Under the pieces are notes generated by a model. It did not search any database and was not told the DNA's origin. It saw only the letters and a program-made list of their open reading frames with translations. This document shows positions 26,145 to 34,457 of a stretch of DNA of 64,000 bases, piece after piece. The DNA comes from Dyadobacter beijingensis DSM 21582 (GTDB taxonomy: Bacteria; Bacteroidota; Bacteroidia; Cytophagales; Spirosomataceae), in assembly GCF_000382205.1 (NCBI RefSeq), contig NZ_KB907787.1, positions 1,279,176 through 1,343,175 on the forward strand, in the 5' to 3' direction. Within the stretch, counting starts at the first letter, position 1. Every line of letters starts with the position of its first letter. The translations under genes were made by a program, and so were the position numbers.

Positions 26145-26474
26145 TCAACCCCATTTGCCGATCACAGCCATTACGATGGCACAAATGCCCAGGCCAAGCG
26201 ACTCACGGGCCAGTTCGATATTAAGGCTGCGCATGGCAGTTTCTCCAAAGAAAATACCTTCAAATTCAGGCGGCCACTGGAAAATAGCGCCAATCAGGTA
26301 ACCGGCTCCCATCGCATAAAACACCCAGGAAGGCCACAGTTCGCGGAAGCTCATGAAGCACGCCAGTGCTGCGAACGCGTAAATCGCTATCCACACGCCC
26401 GAGTCGGGGTCATTCAGCTGAAAATAGGCGAAAATCACGAAGATAATGCCGAAAAATATCTTGAAGAGTTTCAT
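26145..26474 (-). CDS. TMEM220-like small membrane protein
   Basis: A 109-residue protein with about four hydrophobic segments. The motif AYFQLNDPDSGVWIAIYAFAAL by position (residues 16-37) is characteristic of the transmembrane 220 family, whose function is unknown. It ends exactly where birA ends, tail to tail with no spacer, and follows a TPR lipoprotein gene from which it is 38 bases away on the same strand but upstream in coordinate, so it reads after that gene. No functional context is evident. Confidence 0.7.
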   Translation of the reverse strand: MKLFKIFFGIIFVIFAYFQLNDPDSGVWIAIYAFAALACFMSFRELWPSWVFYAMGAGYLIGAIFQWPPEFEGIFFGETAMRSLNIELARESLGLGICAIVMAVIGKWG

Positions 26475-26512
26475 GATAGTGGGTTTTGTTTCCTAGCAAT
26501 TAAACAAATTTT

Positions 26513-27214
26513 TTACTGACAAAATTGCGCCAAAGCGTTCGCCGCATCGCTGTAACCGAGGTTCAGCGCCTGTTTAAGGCTGGTACAACCTAAGTCTTTT
26601 TCACCATCATTATACTGTGCGAGGCCGAGGCCGTAGAATGCTTTGCCGTATGAAGCATCGAGTTTCACGGTCTGGCGGAATGCGAGCGTGGCCTGTTTGA
26701 AATCCTTACTGCGGTAGTAGGTATTGCCGAGGTTATACCAGGCCTGTTTGTTATTGGCGTCGAGCTGCGTCGCTTTTTCGAAATCCTTGATCGCATCCGG
26801 TGTCTTGTCCATTAACACGAGTAACTGGCCCCGGTTCAGGAAGACATCGGCCGTGTCGGGTGCCAGTTCGGCGGATTTGTTGTAATCGGCAAATGCGGAA
26901 TCGAGCTTATTTTCGTCCGTATAGAGCAATGCGCGGTTAAAATAGGGGCGGTAGGAGCCGGGTTGCAGCTTAATGGCCTGACCGAAATCGAGCAACGCGT
27001 TGTCGTTTTCTTTCAGTTCGTAATAGGCCACGCCGCGGAGGTTGAACGCGTCGGCGTTGGAGGTATTTTTTTCGATCGCTTTGTTGATGAATTCAATGGC
27101 CTCACGGGTTTTGCCCTGCTGCATCAGTTCTTTGCCCTTTTGGAGAAATGCGTCAGAAGATTGGGAGCAGGCGTAGAGGAAAATCAGAAAAATGAAAAAA
27201 AATAATCGGGGCAT
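26513..27214 (-). CDS. TPR-repeat lipoprotein
   Basis: A 233-residue lipoprotein: short signal with a lipobox (LIFLYAC, Cys16) followed by about six tetratricopeptide repeats, for example AIEFINKAIEKNTSNADAFN and QAWYNLGNTYYRSKDFKQA by position. The repeats cover the whole mature protein, which suggests a scaffold at the inner leaflet of the outer membrane. No specific family is recognisable. A -7 box (TACTTTTG on the minus strand, 27241-27248) lies just upstream. Confidence 0.8.
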   Translation of the reverse strand: MPRLFFFIFLIFLYACSQSSDAFLQKGKELMQQGKTREAIEFINKAIEKNTSNADAFNLRGVAYYELKENDNALLDFGQAIKLQPGSYRPYFNRALLYTDENKLDSAFADYNKSAELAPDTADVFLNRGQLLVLMDKTPDAIKDFEKATQLDANNKQAWYNLGNTYYRSKDFKQATLAFRQTVKLDASYGKAFYGLGLAQYNDGEKDLGCTSLKQALNLGYSDAANALAQFCQ

Positions 27215-27240
27215 ACTGGTTCATTTCGAGTTGTTTCGCA

Positions 27241-27248
27241 CAAAAGTA
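27241..27248 (-). promoter_or_regulatory. Putative -7 box for the TPR lipoprotein
   Basis: The plus-strand sequence CAAAAGTA reads TACTTTTG on the minus strand, an exact TAnnTTTG match. It lies 26 bases before the ATG at 27214. No clear -33 element is seen. Confidence 0.45.
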
Positions 27249-27295
27249 AGGCGAAACGTTACACGAATGTTTTCTTTTTGTGAATAAAATGTCGT

Positions 27296-27303
27296 TATCT
27301 TTG
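27296..27303 (+). promoter_or_regulatory. Promoter (-7 box) of the SRP RNA gene
   Basis: TATCTTTG is an exact TAnnTTTG match ending four bases before the predicted SRP RNA 5' end at 27308, the expected distance for transcription to begin there. A T-rich stretch with TTTG at 27277-27280 may act as -33, though the spacing (15) is short. Confidence 0.6.
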
Positions 27304-27307
27304 CAGC

Positions 27308-27398
27308 GGCAAATCGGAACTACCAGCTCCTTTCGAATCCCCCAGGTCCTGACGGAAGCAAGGGTAGATGGTCGATGCGGTGAGATTCTCGGTTTGCC
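27308..27398 (+). ncRNA. ffs: Bacterial small signal recognition particle RNA (4.5S type)
   Basis: A 91-base RNA with the SRP helix 8 signature: AGGTC at 27344-27348 followed by GACGGAAGCA at 27351-27360, where GGAA is the conserved tetraloop bound by Ffh. The ends pair: GGCAAATCGG at 27308-27317 against CTCGGTTTGCC at 27388-27398. A T run at 27399-27405 terminates transcription. It lacks the Alu domain, as expected for the short bacterial form. The promoter box ends four bases upstream. Confidence 0.85.
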
Positions 27399-27442
27399 TT
27401 TTTTTATTTCTTCGCCTCGGGTTTATCCGTCTTTCTTTTCTT

Positions 27443-27472
27443 TTTGCTTTTGTTCAGGGTTTTCTACTTTTG
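27443..27472 (+). promoter_or_regulatory. Promoter of the aldolase/transaldolase gene
   Basis: TTTG at 27443-27446 and TACTTTTG at 27465-27472, separated by 18 bases, match the Bacteroidota promoter form well. Transcription would begin about 23 bases before the ATG at 27502. Confidence 0.65.
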
Positions 27473-27501
27473 TGGAATATTCTAACCAATAAATTTTCAA
27501 T

Positions 27502-28158
27502 ATGAAATTTTTCATTGATACTGCGAACCTGGATGAAATTCGGGAAGCGCAGGCACTTGGTGTTTTGGACGGTGTGACCACCAACCCATCCCTGATGGCG
27601 AAAGAAGGAATTACAGGTAAGGATAATATAATGCGTCACTACAAGGCTATCTGCGACATCGTGGATGGTGATGTAAGTGCGGAAGTGATCTCGGTTGATT
27701 TCGAAGGAATGGTTCGCGAAGGCGAGGAGCTGGTAGAGATCGACGAGAAAATCGTGGTGAAAATCCCGATGATCAAGGAAGGTATCAAGGCTTTGAAATA
27801 TTTCTCTTCAAAAGGCATCCGTACCAACTGTACGCTGATTTTCTCGGCAGGACAGGCGCTCGTGGCTGCGAAAGCAGGTGCTACCTACGTTTCGCCATTC
27901 GTGGGACGTCTGGACGATATCTCAACCGACGGTATCGGTCTGATCGAGCAAATCCTGACTATTTACAGAAACTACGGTTTCGATACGCAGGTATTGGCAG
28001 CGTCAGTTCGTCACCCGATGCACATTATCCAATGCGCAGAGGTAGGTTCGGACGTGATGACCGGCCCATTGAGCGCGATCGAAGCATTGCTGAAACACCC
28101 ATTGACAGATATCGGTCTGGAGAAATTCCTTTCTGATTACAAAAAGGGTAATGCTTAA
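27502..28158 (+). CDS. fsa: Fructose-6-phosphate aldolase / short transaldolase
   Basis: A 218-residue member of the small transaldolase family (FsaA/TalC type). [16 protein letters not shown] and [13 protein letters not shown] open the TIM barrel. Lys87 in VVKIPM is the Schiff-base lysine, and [14 protein letters not shown] is the phosphate-binding region. These enzymes either cleave fructose 6-phosphate to dihydroxyacetone and glyceraldehyde 3-phosphate or act as true transaldolases; sequence alone does not decide which. It has its own promoter just after the SRP RNA terminator. Confidence 0.9.
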   Translation: MKFFIDTANLDEIREAQALGVLDGVTTNPSLMAKEGITGKDNIMRHYKAICDIVDGDVSAEVISVDFEGMVREGEELVEIDEKIVVKIPMIKEGIKALKYFSSKGIRTNCTLIFSAGQALVAAKAGATYVSPFVGRLDDISTDGIGLIEQILTIYRNYGFDTQVLAASVRHPMHIIQCAEVGSDVMTGPLSAIEALLKHPLTDIGLEKFLSDYKKGNA

Positions 28159-28167
28159 ACATTGACA

Positions 28168-28249
28168 TGTCACACTGAGCGGAGTCGAAGTGCAATGCAT
28201 GATGCCGGGGGCATCACGCCATTATCCTCCGACTTCGCTCAGGATGACA
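28168..28249. repeat. Long imperfect inverted repeat (REP-like intergenic element)
   Basis: The left arm begins TGTCACACTGAGCGGAG at 28168 and the right arm ends CGCTCAGGATGACA at 28249. The reverse complement of the right arm matches the left at about 20 of 23 bases. A second, inner dyad (GATGCC / GGCATC) lies at 28201-28214. It fills the gap between the aldolase and ftsE genes and has no T run. From memory, TGTCATnCTGAGCGAAGTCG-type sequences recur in Bacteroidota genomes. Confidence 0.7.
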
Positions 28250-28310
28250 TTAATCTCCCCGCACTATTCTACCAGAGCATCATTAGCTCAACATTCTCAT
28301 TAGCACAATT

Positions 28311-28997
28311 ATGACCACCGATTCGACGGAGCCAATAATCAGACTGGAAAGGGCAGATATTTATCAGGGTGAGAGGCCCGTTTTGAACGACGTTCACTTC
28401 GAGATCAACAAGGGCGAATTCGTCTACCTTATCGGGCGCACCGGTAGTGGTAAAAGTTCGCTTTTAAAAACACTATACGCCGATTTATGGCTGCATACCG
28501 GTTCTGCCAAAGTGGCCGGTTATGAGCTGCACAACATTAAAAGGGCCGATATCCCGTTCCTGCGCCGCCGCATAGGCATTGTATTCCAGGATTTTCAATT
28601 GCTATCCGACCGTTCCGTGGAGGATAACCTCGCATTCGTGCTGCGTGCGACGGGCTGGGAAGACAAGGGTAAAATTTCCAAACGCATTGCCGAAGTGCTC
28701 ATGCAGGTAGGTCTCGGAACCGCTCAGAAGCGAATGCCGCACCAGCTTTCCGGCGGTGAGCAGCAGCGCGTCGTCATCGCCCGCGCCATGCTGAACGAAC
28801 CGCAGATCCTCATTGCCGACGAGCCAACCGGTAACCTCGATCCGGAAGTAGGCGACCAGATCATGCAGGTTTTCCGGACGATCAACAATGCAGGTACAGC
28901 GATATTAATGGCCACGCACAACCACGACTTTCTGAAACGCTTTCCCGCACGCGTGATCAAATGCGAGAACGGAGGCATTACGGTGACGGACAACTGA
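28311..28997 (+). CDS. ftsE: Cell-division ABC ATPase FtsE
   Basis: A 228-residue ABC ATPase. Walker A is GRTGSGKSS, the Q-loop is VFQDFQLL, the signature is LSGGEQQRVVIARAML, Walker B is ILIADEPTGNLD, and the switch histidine is in ATHNHDF. The order and the VFQDFQLLSDRSVEDNLAF segment are characteristic of FtsE, which works with FtsX to control periplasmic amidases at the septum. No ftsX is adjacent, so the partner must be elsewhere. A strong terminator follows. Confidence 0.85.
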   Translation: MTTDSTEPIIRLERADIYQGERPVLNDVHFEINKGEFVYLIGRTGSGKSSLLKTLYADLWLHTGSAKVAGYELHNIKRADIPFLRRRIGIVFQDFQLLSDRSVEDNLAFVLRATGWEDKGKISKRIAEVLMQVGLGTAQKRMPHQLSGGEQQRVVIARAMLNEPQILIADEPTGNLDPEVGDQIMQVFRTINNAGTAILMATHNHDFLKRFPARVIKCENGGITVTDN

Positions 28998-29015
28998 TAT
29001 GATATAAGCCAAAAC

Positions 29016-29050
29016 AAAAAGGGCGTCTGATCAACTCAGACGCCCTTTTT
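29016..29050. terminator. Bidirectional terminator between ftsE and porX
   Basis: Perfect 15-base inverted repeat (arms 29016-29030 and 29036-29050, AAAAAGGGCGTCTGA / TCAGACGCCCTTTTT) with a five-base loop. The A and T runs in the arms make it a terminator for both convergent genes. Confidence 0.92.
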
Positions 29051-29065
29051 GCATATCTAAACTGC

Positions 29066-30631
29066 CTATTTCGCTTTCATATCGATCACCGGTATGATCA
29101 TCTCTTCGAGCGACACGCCGCCGTGCTGGAAGGTGTCCCGGTAGAGGTTGACGTATTGGTTGTAATTGTTCGGGTAGGCGAAGAAGTAATCCTCTTTCGT
29201 GAACACATAAGATGTCGAAACGTGCGGTTTCGGCAGGAAAATGCGCTCGGGCTTGCGGCATACCATCAAATGGTTGTCGTCGAAGCCGAGGTTTTTGCCG
29301 TGTTTGTAACGGAGATTCGTATTCGTTTCGCGGTATCCGATGATTTTGACCGGTTTTTGCACACGGATCATACCGTGGTCGGTCGTCAGGATGAGGCGGC
29401 CTTTTTTCTCGGCTACCTTTCGGATGAAGTCCAGTAGCGGCGAATGCTGGAACCACGAGCGGGTAATCGAACGGTAAGCAGCTTCGTCAGGCGCGAGCTC
29501 CTTGATCATCTGGACGTCCGTACGCGCGTGGGAAAGCATATCCACAAAGTTGTAGACAATCACATTCAGCTGGTTGGTCAGCAGGTTGTTGAATGTGTCC
29601 ACCAGCGCTTTGCCCTGGTTCGTGTTCAATATCTTGTTGTATGAAAACTTGATATTCAAGTGGTTCATTTCCAGTTGTTTCTGTAAGAAGTCCTGTTCGT
29701 GGTTATTGAGCCCTTCTTCCCCTTCCGGGGTATTTTCGTCGCTTACCCACCATTGCGGATGCTTGCGCTCCATTTCGCTTGGCATCAGGCCGGAGAAGAT
29801 CGCATTACGCGCATAGCCGGTGGTTGTCGGCAGAATGGAATAGTAGGATGACTCTTCCTCGATATTGAAATACTCCTGTAAAATCGGCTGGATCATCTTC
29901 CATTGATCGTACCGGAAGTTGTCGATGAGCAGGAAGAAAACCGGATCGCTGGATCCTTTCAAATGCGGGAACACCTTCTGTTTCATCAATTGGTGCGACA
30001 GAATGGGCTTGTCGGAACGCGGGTCGTTCAGCCATTCTTCATATTCATCCTCAATGAATTTGCAGAAATTCGCGTTGGCTTCGCTTTTCTGCATGCTGAA
30101 AACCTCGGCCATTCCCTGGTCGTCGGAGCTTTCGAGTTCCAGCTCCCAATAAATGAGTTTTTTGTAAATATCCGCCCACTCCTCGTGACCGATGCGGTCC
30201 TGATACTGCATGGCCAGGCTGCGGAATTCCTGCTGGTAGCTAAGGGTGGTTTTTTCGGTTACCAGACGTTTGTTGTCCAATATCTTTTTAACCGAAAGTA
30301 ATATCTGATTTGGATTCAGGGGTTTGATGAGGTAATCGTCTATTTTGGAGCCGATTGCATCCTCCATAATGTGCTCTTCCTCGCTCTTGGTGATCATCAC
30401 CACGGGCAGGTTCGGCTGCTGTTGCTTGATTTGCGCGAGGGTTTCGAGGCCGGTCATACCGGGCATCATTTCGTCGAGGAACACAATGTCAAACCGGTCA
30501 TTCTCAATGCGGTCCAATGCATCCGCGCCGCTGTTGACGGGCGTCACATTATAACCTTTATTGGTAAGGAACATGATATGCGGTTTGAGAAGATCTATTT
30601 CGTCATCGGCCCACAGGATGTTATATTGCAT
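29066..30631 (-). CDS. porX: PorX: response regulator with PglZ effector domain, T9SS regulator
   Basis: A 521-residue protein, close to the 518 residues of P. gingivalis PorX. The receiver domain (1-120) has the acidic pair in WADDEID, phospho-acceptor Asp53 in DIVFLDEMMPG, and the conserved Lys in MITKSEEE. The C-terminal part is an alkaline-phosphatase-fold PglZ domain (FFLLIDNFRYDQWKMI; LILTTDHGMIRV) that hydrolyses oligonucleotides in studied PorX proteins and controls T9SS genes with PorY and SigP. I use the ATG at 30631, since the in-frame TTG at 30646 adds only five residues. Its sensor partner is not visible here. Confidence 0.9.
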   Translation of the reverse strand: MQYNILWADDEIDLLKPHIMFLTNKGYNVTPVNSGADALDRIENDRFDIVFLDEMMPGMTGLETLAQIKQQQPNLPVVMITKSEEEHIMEDAIGSKIDDYLIKPLNPNQILLSVKKILDNKRLVTEKTTLSYQQEFRSLAMQYQDRIGHEEWADIYKKLIYWELELESSDDQGMAEVFSMQKSEANANFCKFIEDEYEEWLNDPRSDKPILSHQLMKQKVFPHLKGSSDPVFFLLIDNFRYDQWKMIQPILQEYFNIEEESSYYSILPTTTGYARNAIFSGLMPSEMERKHPQWWVSDENTPEGEEGLNNHEQDFLQKQLEMNHLNIKFSYNKILNTNQGKALVDTFNNLLTNQLNVIVYNFVDMLSHARTDVQMIKELAPDEAAYRSITRSWFQHSPLLDFIRKVAEKKGRLILTTDHGMIRVQKPVKIIGYRETNTNLRYKHGKNLGFDDNHLMVCRKPERIFLPKPHVSTSYVFTKEDYFFAYPNNYNQYVNLYRDTFQHGGVSLEEMIIPVIDMKAK

Positions 30632-30794
30632 AGGACTGTTTTTCAAAAGTGGTAATTAACTAAAACAATAAAAGGCTAACGCGTCGGAAGAAGCGGGTCG
30701 TATACGTAAAACGGTTTTAACGTTTTTTAAGAAATATACGGCTAATCCTTATACGTTAACCTTCCCCGTAAAAAATGCATTCCACAATGGCTGC

Positions 30795-31538
30795 CTAGTG
30801 CAAAAATTTTCTCGTTACCCGGGCCAGGTCGTCGGGCGTATCCACGCCGTGTGAGTCGTCGGAGGTGATTACCGCGCGGATCGCATAGCCGTTTTCCAGC
30901 CAGCGCAGCTGTTCCAATGCTTCCGCTTTTTCCAGTGACGACACCGGCAGCTTCGTAATCTCGGCCAGCACATCGGTGCGGTAGGCATAAATGCCGATAT
31001 GCTTATAAAAAACGTGCGATTTCAGGAATTCGTCCTGGCTTTGGGCATTCCGCAGGTAAGGAATGGTTTGCCGGCTGAAATACATTACTTCCCCACGCTT
31101 GTTGAGAACGGCCTTTGGTACATTTACATTGAAAAGGATCTCGTCATTATCGATCACTTTTACCAATGTGGCGAGCTCGGTATCACCATTCAGGACGGAT
31201 GCCAGATGGTCGATCGGCTCCGGGCTGATGAACGGCTCGTCGCCCTGGATGTTGATCACGTAGTCGTATCCGCCGTCGGTTTTGGAAAGCGCTTCATAGC
31301 AGCGATCGGTGCCGCTCTGATGGTCCTCGGAGGTCATAACCGCCTTTCCGCCGAACTCTTCGACGTGGTTGAATATTCTTTCGTCGTCCGTCGCTACGAT
31401 AACCTGGCCGAGTTGCGTAGCTTTGGATGCTTGTTCGTAAACCCGCTGGATCATGCTTTTGCCGCCGATATCCACCAAAGCTTTTGCAGGAAAGCGGGTA
31501 GAAGCGTAGCGGGCGGGTATTATTCCTAAAATGCGCAC
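30795..31538 (-). CDS. kdsB: 3-deoxy-manno-octulosonate cytidylyltransferase (CMP-Kdo synthetase)
   Basis: A 247-residue KdsB, which makes CMP-Kdo for lipid A-core assembly and marks the organism as an LPS producer. Signatures are IIPARYASTRFPAKALVDIGGK by position at the N-terminus, SGTDRCYEAL, INIQGDEPFISP with the metal-binding Asp, and KHIGIYAYR. Length is normal. The start is GTG at 31538, placing the nucleotide-binding strand at residue 2. It stands apart from porX by 163 bases with no clear terminator. Confidence 0.95.
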   Translation of the reverse strand: MRILGIIPARYASTRFPAKALVDIGGKSMIQRVYEQASKATQLGQVIVATDDERIFNHVEEFGGKAVMTSEDHQSGTDRCYEALSKTDGGYDYVINIQGDEPFISPEPIDHLASVLNGDTELATLVKVIDNDEILFNVNVPKAVLNKRGEVMYFSRQTIPYLRNAQSQDEFLKSHVFYKHIGIYAYRTDVLAEITKLPVSSLEKAEALEQLRWLENGYAIRAVITSDDSHGVDTPDDLARVTRKFLH

Positions 31539-31584
31539 GAGGTCGTTGTCAGTTTAAATTGGAATTCAAAATAAAGGTAAAAAA

Positions 31585-32373
31585 TTGCAAAATCTGTTTT
31601 CGTTCCGGTTTTCGGAAAACATCTGGCGGGTAATGCCCGATGCCGATCCGAAAAGTGCGTTGTGGGTCATCGAGTTACGCAATGCGGAGACGAGGGAGGT
31701 ATCGTTTGCGATCGTCGATTTGCATTCACAGACATTGAAATGGCACCGCGCGCTGGAAGGCACGGATTGGTGGACATTGCTGACCGCTTTCTCGCATAAC
31801 CGCATTTACCTGCATAATTACAGGAACCCTGAAATTCCCGAACCGACGGATTTGATGGCTGTGGATGCAGAAACGGGGATAATATCCTGGTTTTTGCCTG
31901 ATTATGTGCTTGTCAAAAGCATTCATGATAACGTGCTGGAAGTGGCAACAAAGCAAGGCGACCGTTTCAAACACGCGCATTGCGATGCAGTAACCGGCAA
32001 GTTGTCGCCATTGAAAGAGCATGCGTCAGAATCCGGTACAGAAGTAATTTTAAAGGAGCCCGTTCGTTACAGGGAGGAGAATATGTATTTCGAACGGCTC
32101 GCGCAATTTATTGTCGATGCGACGGGCGGGCATATGCCGGTAGCCATTGATTATTTGGAGAAAAGACCCTATATAATCTTTTCTTATTATATTTACGAGC
32201 AAGATAAAACAGTGCAATACCTCCTCATAGTAACCGATCACAAGCAACAGGTTTTACACGAGAAACTATCGGAAGAGCGGGAAGGAACAGGCCGCTCGAC
32301 GATGATGCTGAAAGCGTCCACACTGGTTTATCTGAAAAATAGCAACGAGTTTTCGAGTTTAACGCTTTCATAA
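31585..32373 (+). CDS. Uncharacterised protein, probable DUF4905 family
   Basis: A protein of up to 262 residues without signal peptide or membrane segment. It resembles a Bacteroidota family of unknown function that I believe is DUF4905: FSENIWRVMPDADPKSALWVIELRN, AIVDLHSQTLKW, and DWWTLLTAFSHNRIYLHNY by position. The alternation of strands suggests a beta-propeller-like fold, which is inference. The reading frame begins with TTG at 31585; the first ATG is at 31633, inside the conserved N-terminal segment, so TTG is favoured. Its stop lies three bases before the next start. Confidence 0.6.
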   Translation: MQNLFSFRFSENIWRVMPDADPKSALWVIELRNAETREVSFAIVDLHSQTLKWHRALEGTDWWTLLTAFSHNRIYLHNYRNPEIPEPTDLMAVDAETGIISWFLPDYVLVKSIHDNVLEVATKQGDRFKHAHCDAVTGKLSPLKEHASESGTEVILKEPVRYREENMYFERLAQFIVDATGGHMPVAIDYLEKRPYIIFSYYIYEQDKTVQYLLIVTDHKQQVLHEKLSEEREGTGRSTMMLKASTLVYLKNSNEFSSLTLS

Positions 32374-32376
32374 TAA

Positions 32377-33372
32377 ATGAAATACATTTTTTGCCTGGCC
32401 CTTTTGGCAGGATTGATGACAGGTTTGACGAGTGCCCGGGCTAAGGGATTGAATGCTGTTGACTCCGTCGGAGTTGAAAAGGTAGGAGGGAAGATCTTCG
32501 TTTTGCATAAGGTTAACCAGGGACAAACCATGTTCGCCGTCGTACGGCAATATGGCACCACCATTCACGCATTGCGCGAGGCCAATCCCGGTATGAGCGA
32601 CCAGATCCAGTCGGGACAGACGATCCGTGTGCCTTACACCCCCAAGACCGCCAAAAAGGATTCCAAAAAAGAAGATAAAAAGGAAGAAAAGAAGGAGCTT
32701 GTAAAGGCTGAGGTGAAGGAAACAAAACCCGTAGCCGATACGCCTGCTGCCCCGGTCGTCACCAGCACCGCCGCACCATCCGGCCCTCCCGCCCCGCTGC
32801 CTTCGAACGGTATTCATAAGGTAGAGCCGGGCCAGACATTGTACCGCGTGGCCGTGAAATACGGCGTTCTCATGGCCGATCTCCGCAAATGGAACAACCT
32901 CACAGATGATAACCTGAAAGACGGCCAGGAGCTGATTGTCAGTGAAAAAGGTGCTGAAAAAGCTGCCGCGCCAGCCGCGACGCCGCCCGCCCCAAAAGTA
33001 GCTACGACGGTGGTGAAAGATTCCGTAAAAGCAAAAACCGCTGTGGCAGAAAAGGTGGTAAAGCCGGTAGAAGAGGTGGCGCCGCCGAAAGTGGTGAAAA
33101 GCAAGAAGAAATCGGAATCGGGCCTGGCGGAAGTGATCGAAACGGACGAAAGTACCAGCAAATTCCTCGGCCTTCACCGTACCGCTCCGATCGGGTCGCT
33201 GGTAGAGGTTTTGAACGAGTATAACCAGGAGAAAATCATCGTCCGCATTATCGGCCGCATTCCCGACACCAGCGTGAATGACGACATTGTGATCAAACTT
33301 TCGTCGCGCGCATTTGAAAAAGTTTCCCCCAACAGCAAACGATTCCGCGCCGTAGTGAGTTATCTTGAATAA
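32377..33372 (+). CDS. LysM-domain exported protein with RlpA-like C-terminus
   Basis: A 331-residue protein with a signal peptide (about 1-22), two LysM peptidoglycan-binding domains (residues 43-87, HKVNQGQTMFAVVRQYG; and 147-188, HKVEPGQTLYRVAVKYG), Lys/Glu and Pro/Ala-rich linkers, and a C-terminal double-psi-barrel-like segment (about 265-331, GSLVEVLNEYNQEKIIVRIIGR by position) resembling RlpA. RlpA proteins bind or cleave naked glycan strands at the septum. The catalytic Asp of RlpA lytic enzymes is not evident, so a structural role is likelier. It is coupled to its neighbours on both sides. Confidence 0.8.
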   Translation: MKYIFCLALLAGLMTGLTSARAKGLNAVDSVGVEKVGGKIFVLHKVNQGQTMFAVVRQYGTTIHALREANPGMSDQIQSGQTIRVPYTPKTAKKDSKKEDKKEEKKELVKAEVKETKPVADTPAAPVVTSTAAPSGPPAPLPSNGIHKVEPGQTLYRVAVKYGVLMADLRKWNNLTDDNLKDGQELIVSEKGAEKAAAPAATPPAPKVATTVVKDSVKAKTAVAEKVVKPVEEVAPPKVVKSKKKSESGLAEVIETDESTSKFLGLHRTAPIGSLVEVLNEYNQEKIIVRIIGRIPDTSVNDDIVIKLSSRAFEKVSPNSKRFRAVVSYLE

Positions 33373-33391
33373 CAGCGGTATAACGAATATT

Positions 33392-33604
33392 ATGAAACAC
33401 GCACCACAGTTTCGCTCCAAGAGAGAAGAGGAGCGGGAAGCGCTCAAAAACACGGCAGGATACAAGGTATGGAGTGTGATGTTCACGCTGCTGTATCCGT
33501 TTATTGCCGTTTTTACATTCCTGTTTTCGGGGATCGTGATGATTTTTTCAGGTATTTCACGTGTGCTGGCTTACCTGTTTGGAGGTAGCCATGCCAGACG
33601 CTGA
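33392..33604 (+). CDS. Small basic membrane protein
   Basis: A 70-residue protein (ATG at 33392) with a charged N-terminus (FRSKREEEREALKN) and one long hydrophobic region at about residues 25-60 (SVMFTLLYPFIAVFTFLFSG, then IVMIFSGISRVLAYLF), ending HARR. No family is recognised. It follows the LysM gene by 19 bases and overlaps the start of the TIGR02757 gene by 14 bases, so it is translated in the same operon. An in-frame TTG at 33365 would overlap the LysM gene and is less likely. Confidence 0.6.
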   Translation: MKHAPQFRSKREEEREALKNTAGYKVWSVMFTLLYPFIAVFTFLFSGIVMIFSGISRVLAYLFGGSHARR

Positions 33605-34391
33605 CTTTACCGCCTACCCGCCGTCCTACGTTGCCGAACTGCTGGACGAAAAGGTGGCACAATACAACCGGCCGGACTTTATTCCTTTCGATCCGATCAG
33701 CATTCCGCACCGGTTTTCCATCAAACAGGACATTGAAATCATGGGTTTCTGGGCCGCAGTACTAGCCTGGGGCCAGCGGAAAACCATTATCAACAAATGC
33801 CTGGAATTGGCCGCATTGATGGACAATGCGCCTTACGACTTCGTCAGGAACCACCACGAAAGTGATCTTAAACCTTTCCTGCATTTCAAACACCGGACTT
33901 TCAACGCGACCGATACCCTCTATTTCCTGCATTTCTTTCAGGAATACTACAAAATCCACGACTCGCTGGAATTCGCATTCAGCAGCCATATGACACAGCA
34001 GGAGGTTACCATTGAGACCGGCCTTACCGGCTTCCACGACCTGTTTTCCAACTCCGAAAATTTTCCCGCACGCACGCGCAAGCACATCGCGACGCCTGCA
34101 CGCAAGTCCTCCTGCAAGCGCCTGAACATGTTCCTTCGCTGGATGGTCCGCAAAGACGACCACGGCGTCGACTTCGGCATCTGGAACACGATCCGCCCGG
34201 CCCAGCTCGTATGCCCCTGCGATGTTCACGTCGACCGGGTCGCGCGCGTCCTGGGCCTGATCAAACGCCCCACCACCGACTGGCAAACGGCTACCGAGCT
34301 TACTGCCTCTTTGCGTCTGCTCGATCCTAATGACCCTGTGAAGTATGACTTTGCATTGTTTGGGTTGGGGATAGAAGGGTTTGCGAATTAA
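33591..34391 (+). CDS. TIGR02757 family protein (DUF2400)
   Basis: About 266 residues from the ATG at 33591, which is preceded by a GGAGG-like ribosome site inside the previous gene. It matches the TIGR02757/DUF2400 family: ELLDEKVAQYNRPDFIPFDPISIPHRFS by position, IEIMGFWAAVLAWGQRKTII, and the C-terminal CPCDVHVDRVARVLGLI and DPVKYDFALFGLGI. The function is unknown; the fold resembles helix-hairpin-helix DNA glycosylases, so a DNA-related role has been suggested. It overlaps the upstream small membrane protein by 14 bases. Confidence 0.88.
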   Translation: MPDADFTAYPPSYVAELLDEKVAQYNRPDFIPFDPISIPHRFSIKQDIEIMGFWAAVLAWGQRKTIINKCLELAALMDNAPYDFVRNHHESDLKPFLHFKHRTFNATDTLYFLHFFQEYYKIHDSLEFAFSSHMTQQEVTIETGLTGFHDLFSNSENFPARTRKHIATPARKSSCKRLNMFLRWMVRKDDHGVDFGIWNTIRPAQLVCPCDVHVDRVARVLGLIKRPTTDWQTATELTASLRLLDPNDPVKYDFALFGLGIEGFAN

Positions 34392-34457
34392 GAATACCGG
34401 AAAAAAACGCAGCACGGCCATTAGTGTAAGGCTTTGGATGATCATGCCTGTCGCAAT

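Noticed and set aside
29066-30631. BREX-type phage defence PglZ
   Set aside because: The PglZ domain is fused behind a response-regulator receiver domain with PorX length, and no other BREX genes are present.
30700-30733. Terminator downstream of kdsB
   Set aside because: The weak AAAACG / CGTTTT dyad has no T run in the needed minus-strand direction.
32368-33486. Minus-strand open frame of 372 codons opposite the LysM gene
   Set aside because: It is opposite a gene with clear LysM domains and signal peptide, has no recognisable domain, and is low-complexity aromatic/basic, as expected from antisense of Lys/Glu-rich codons.
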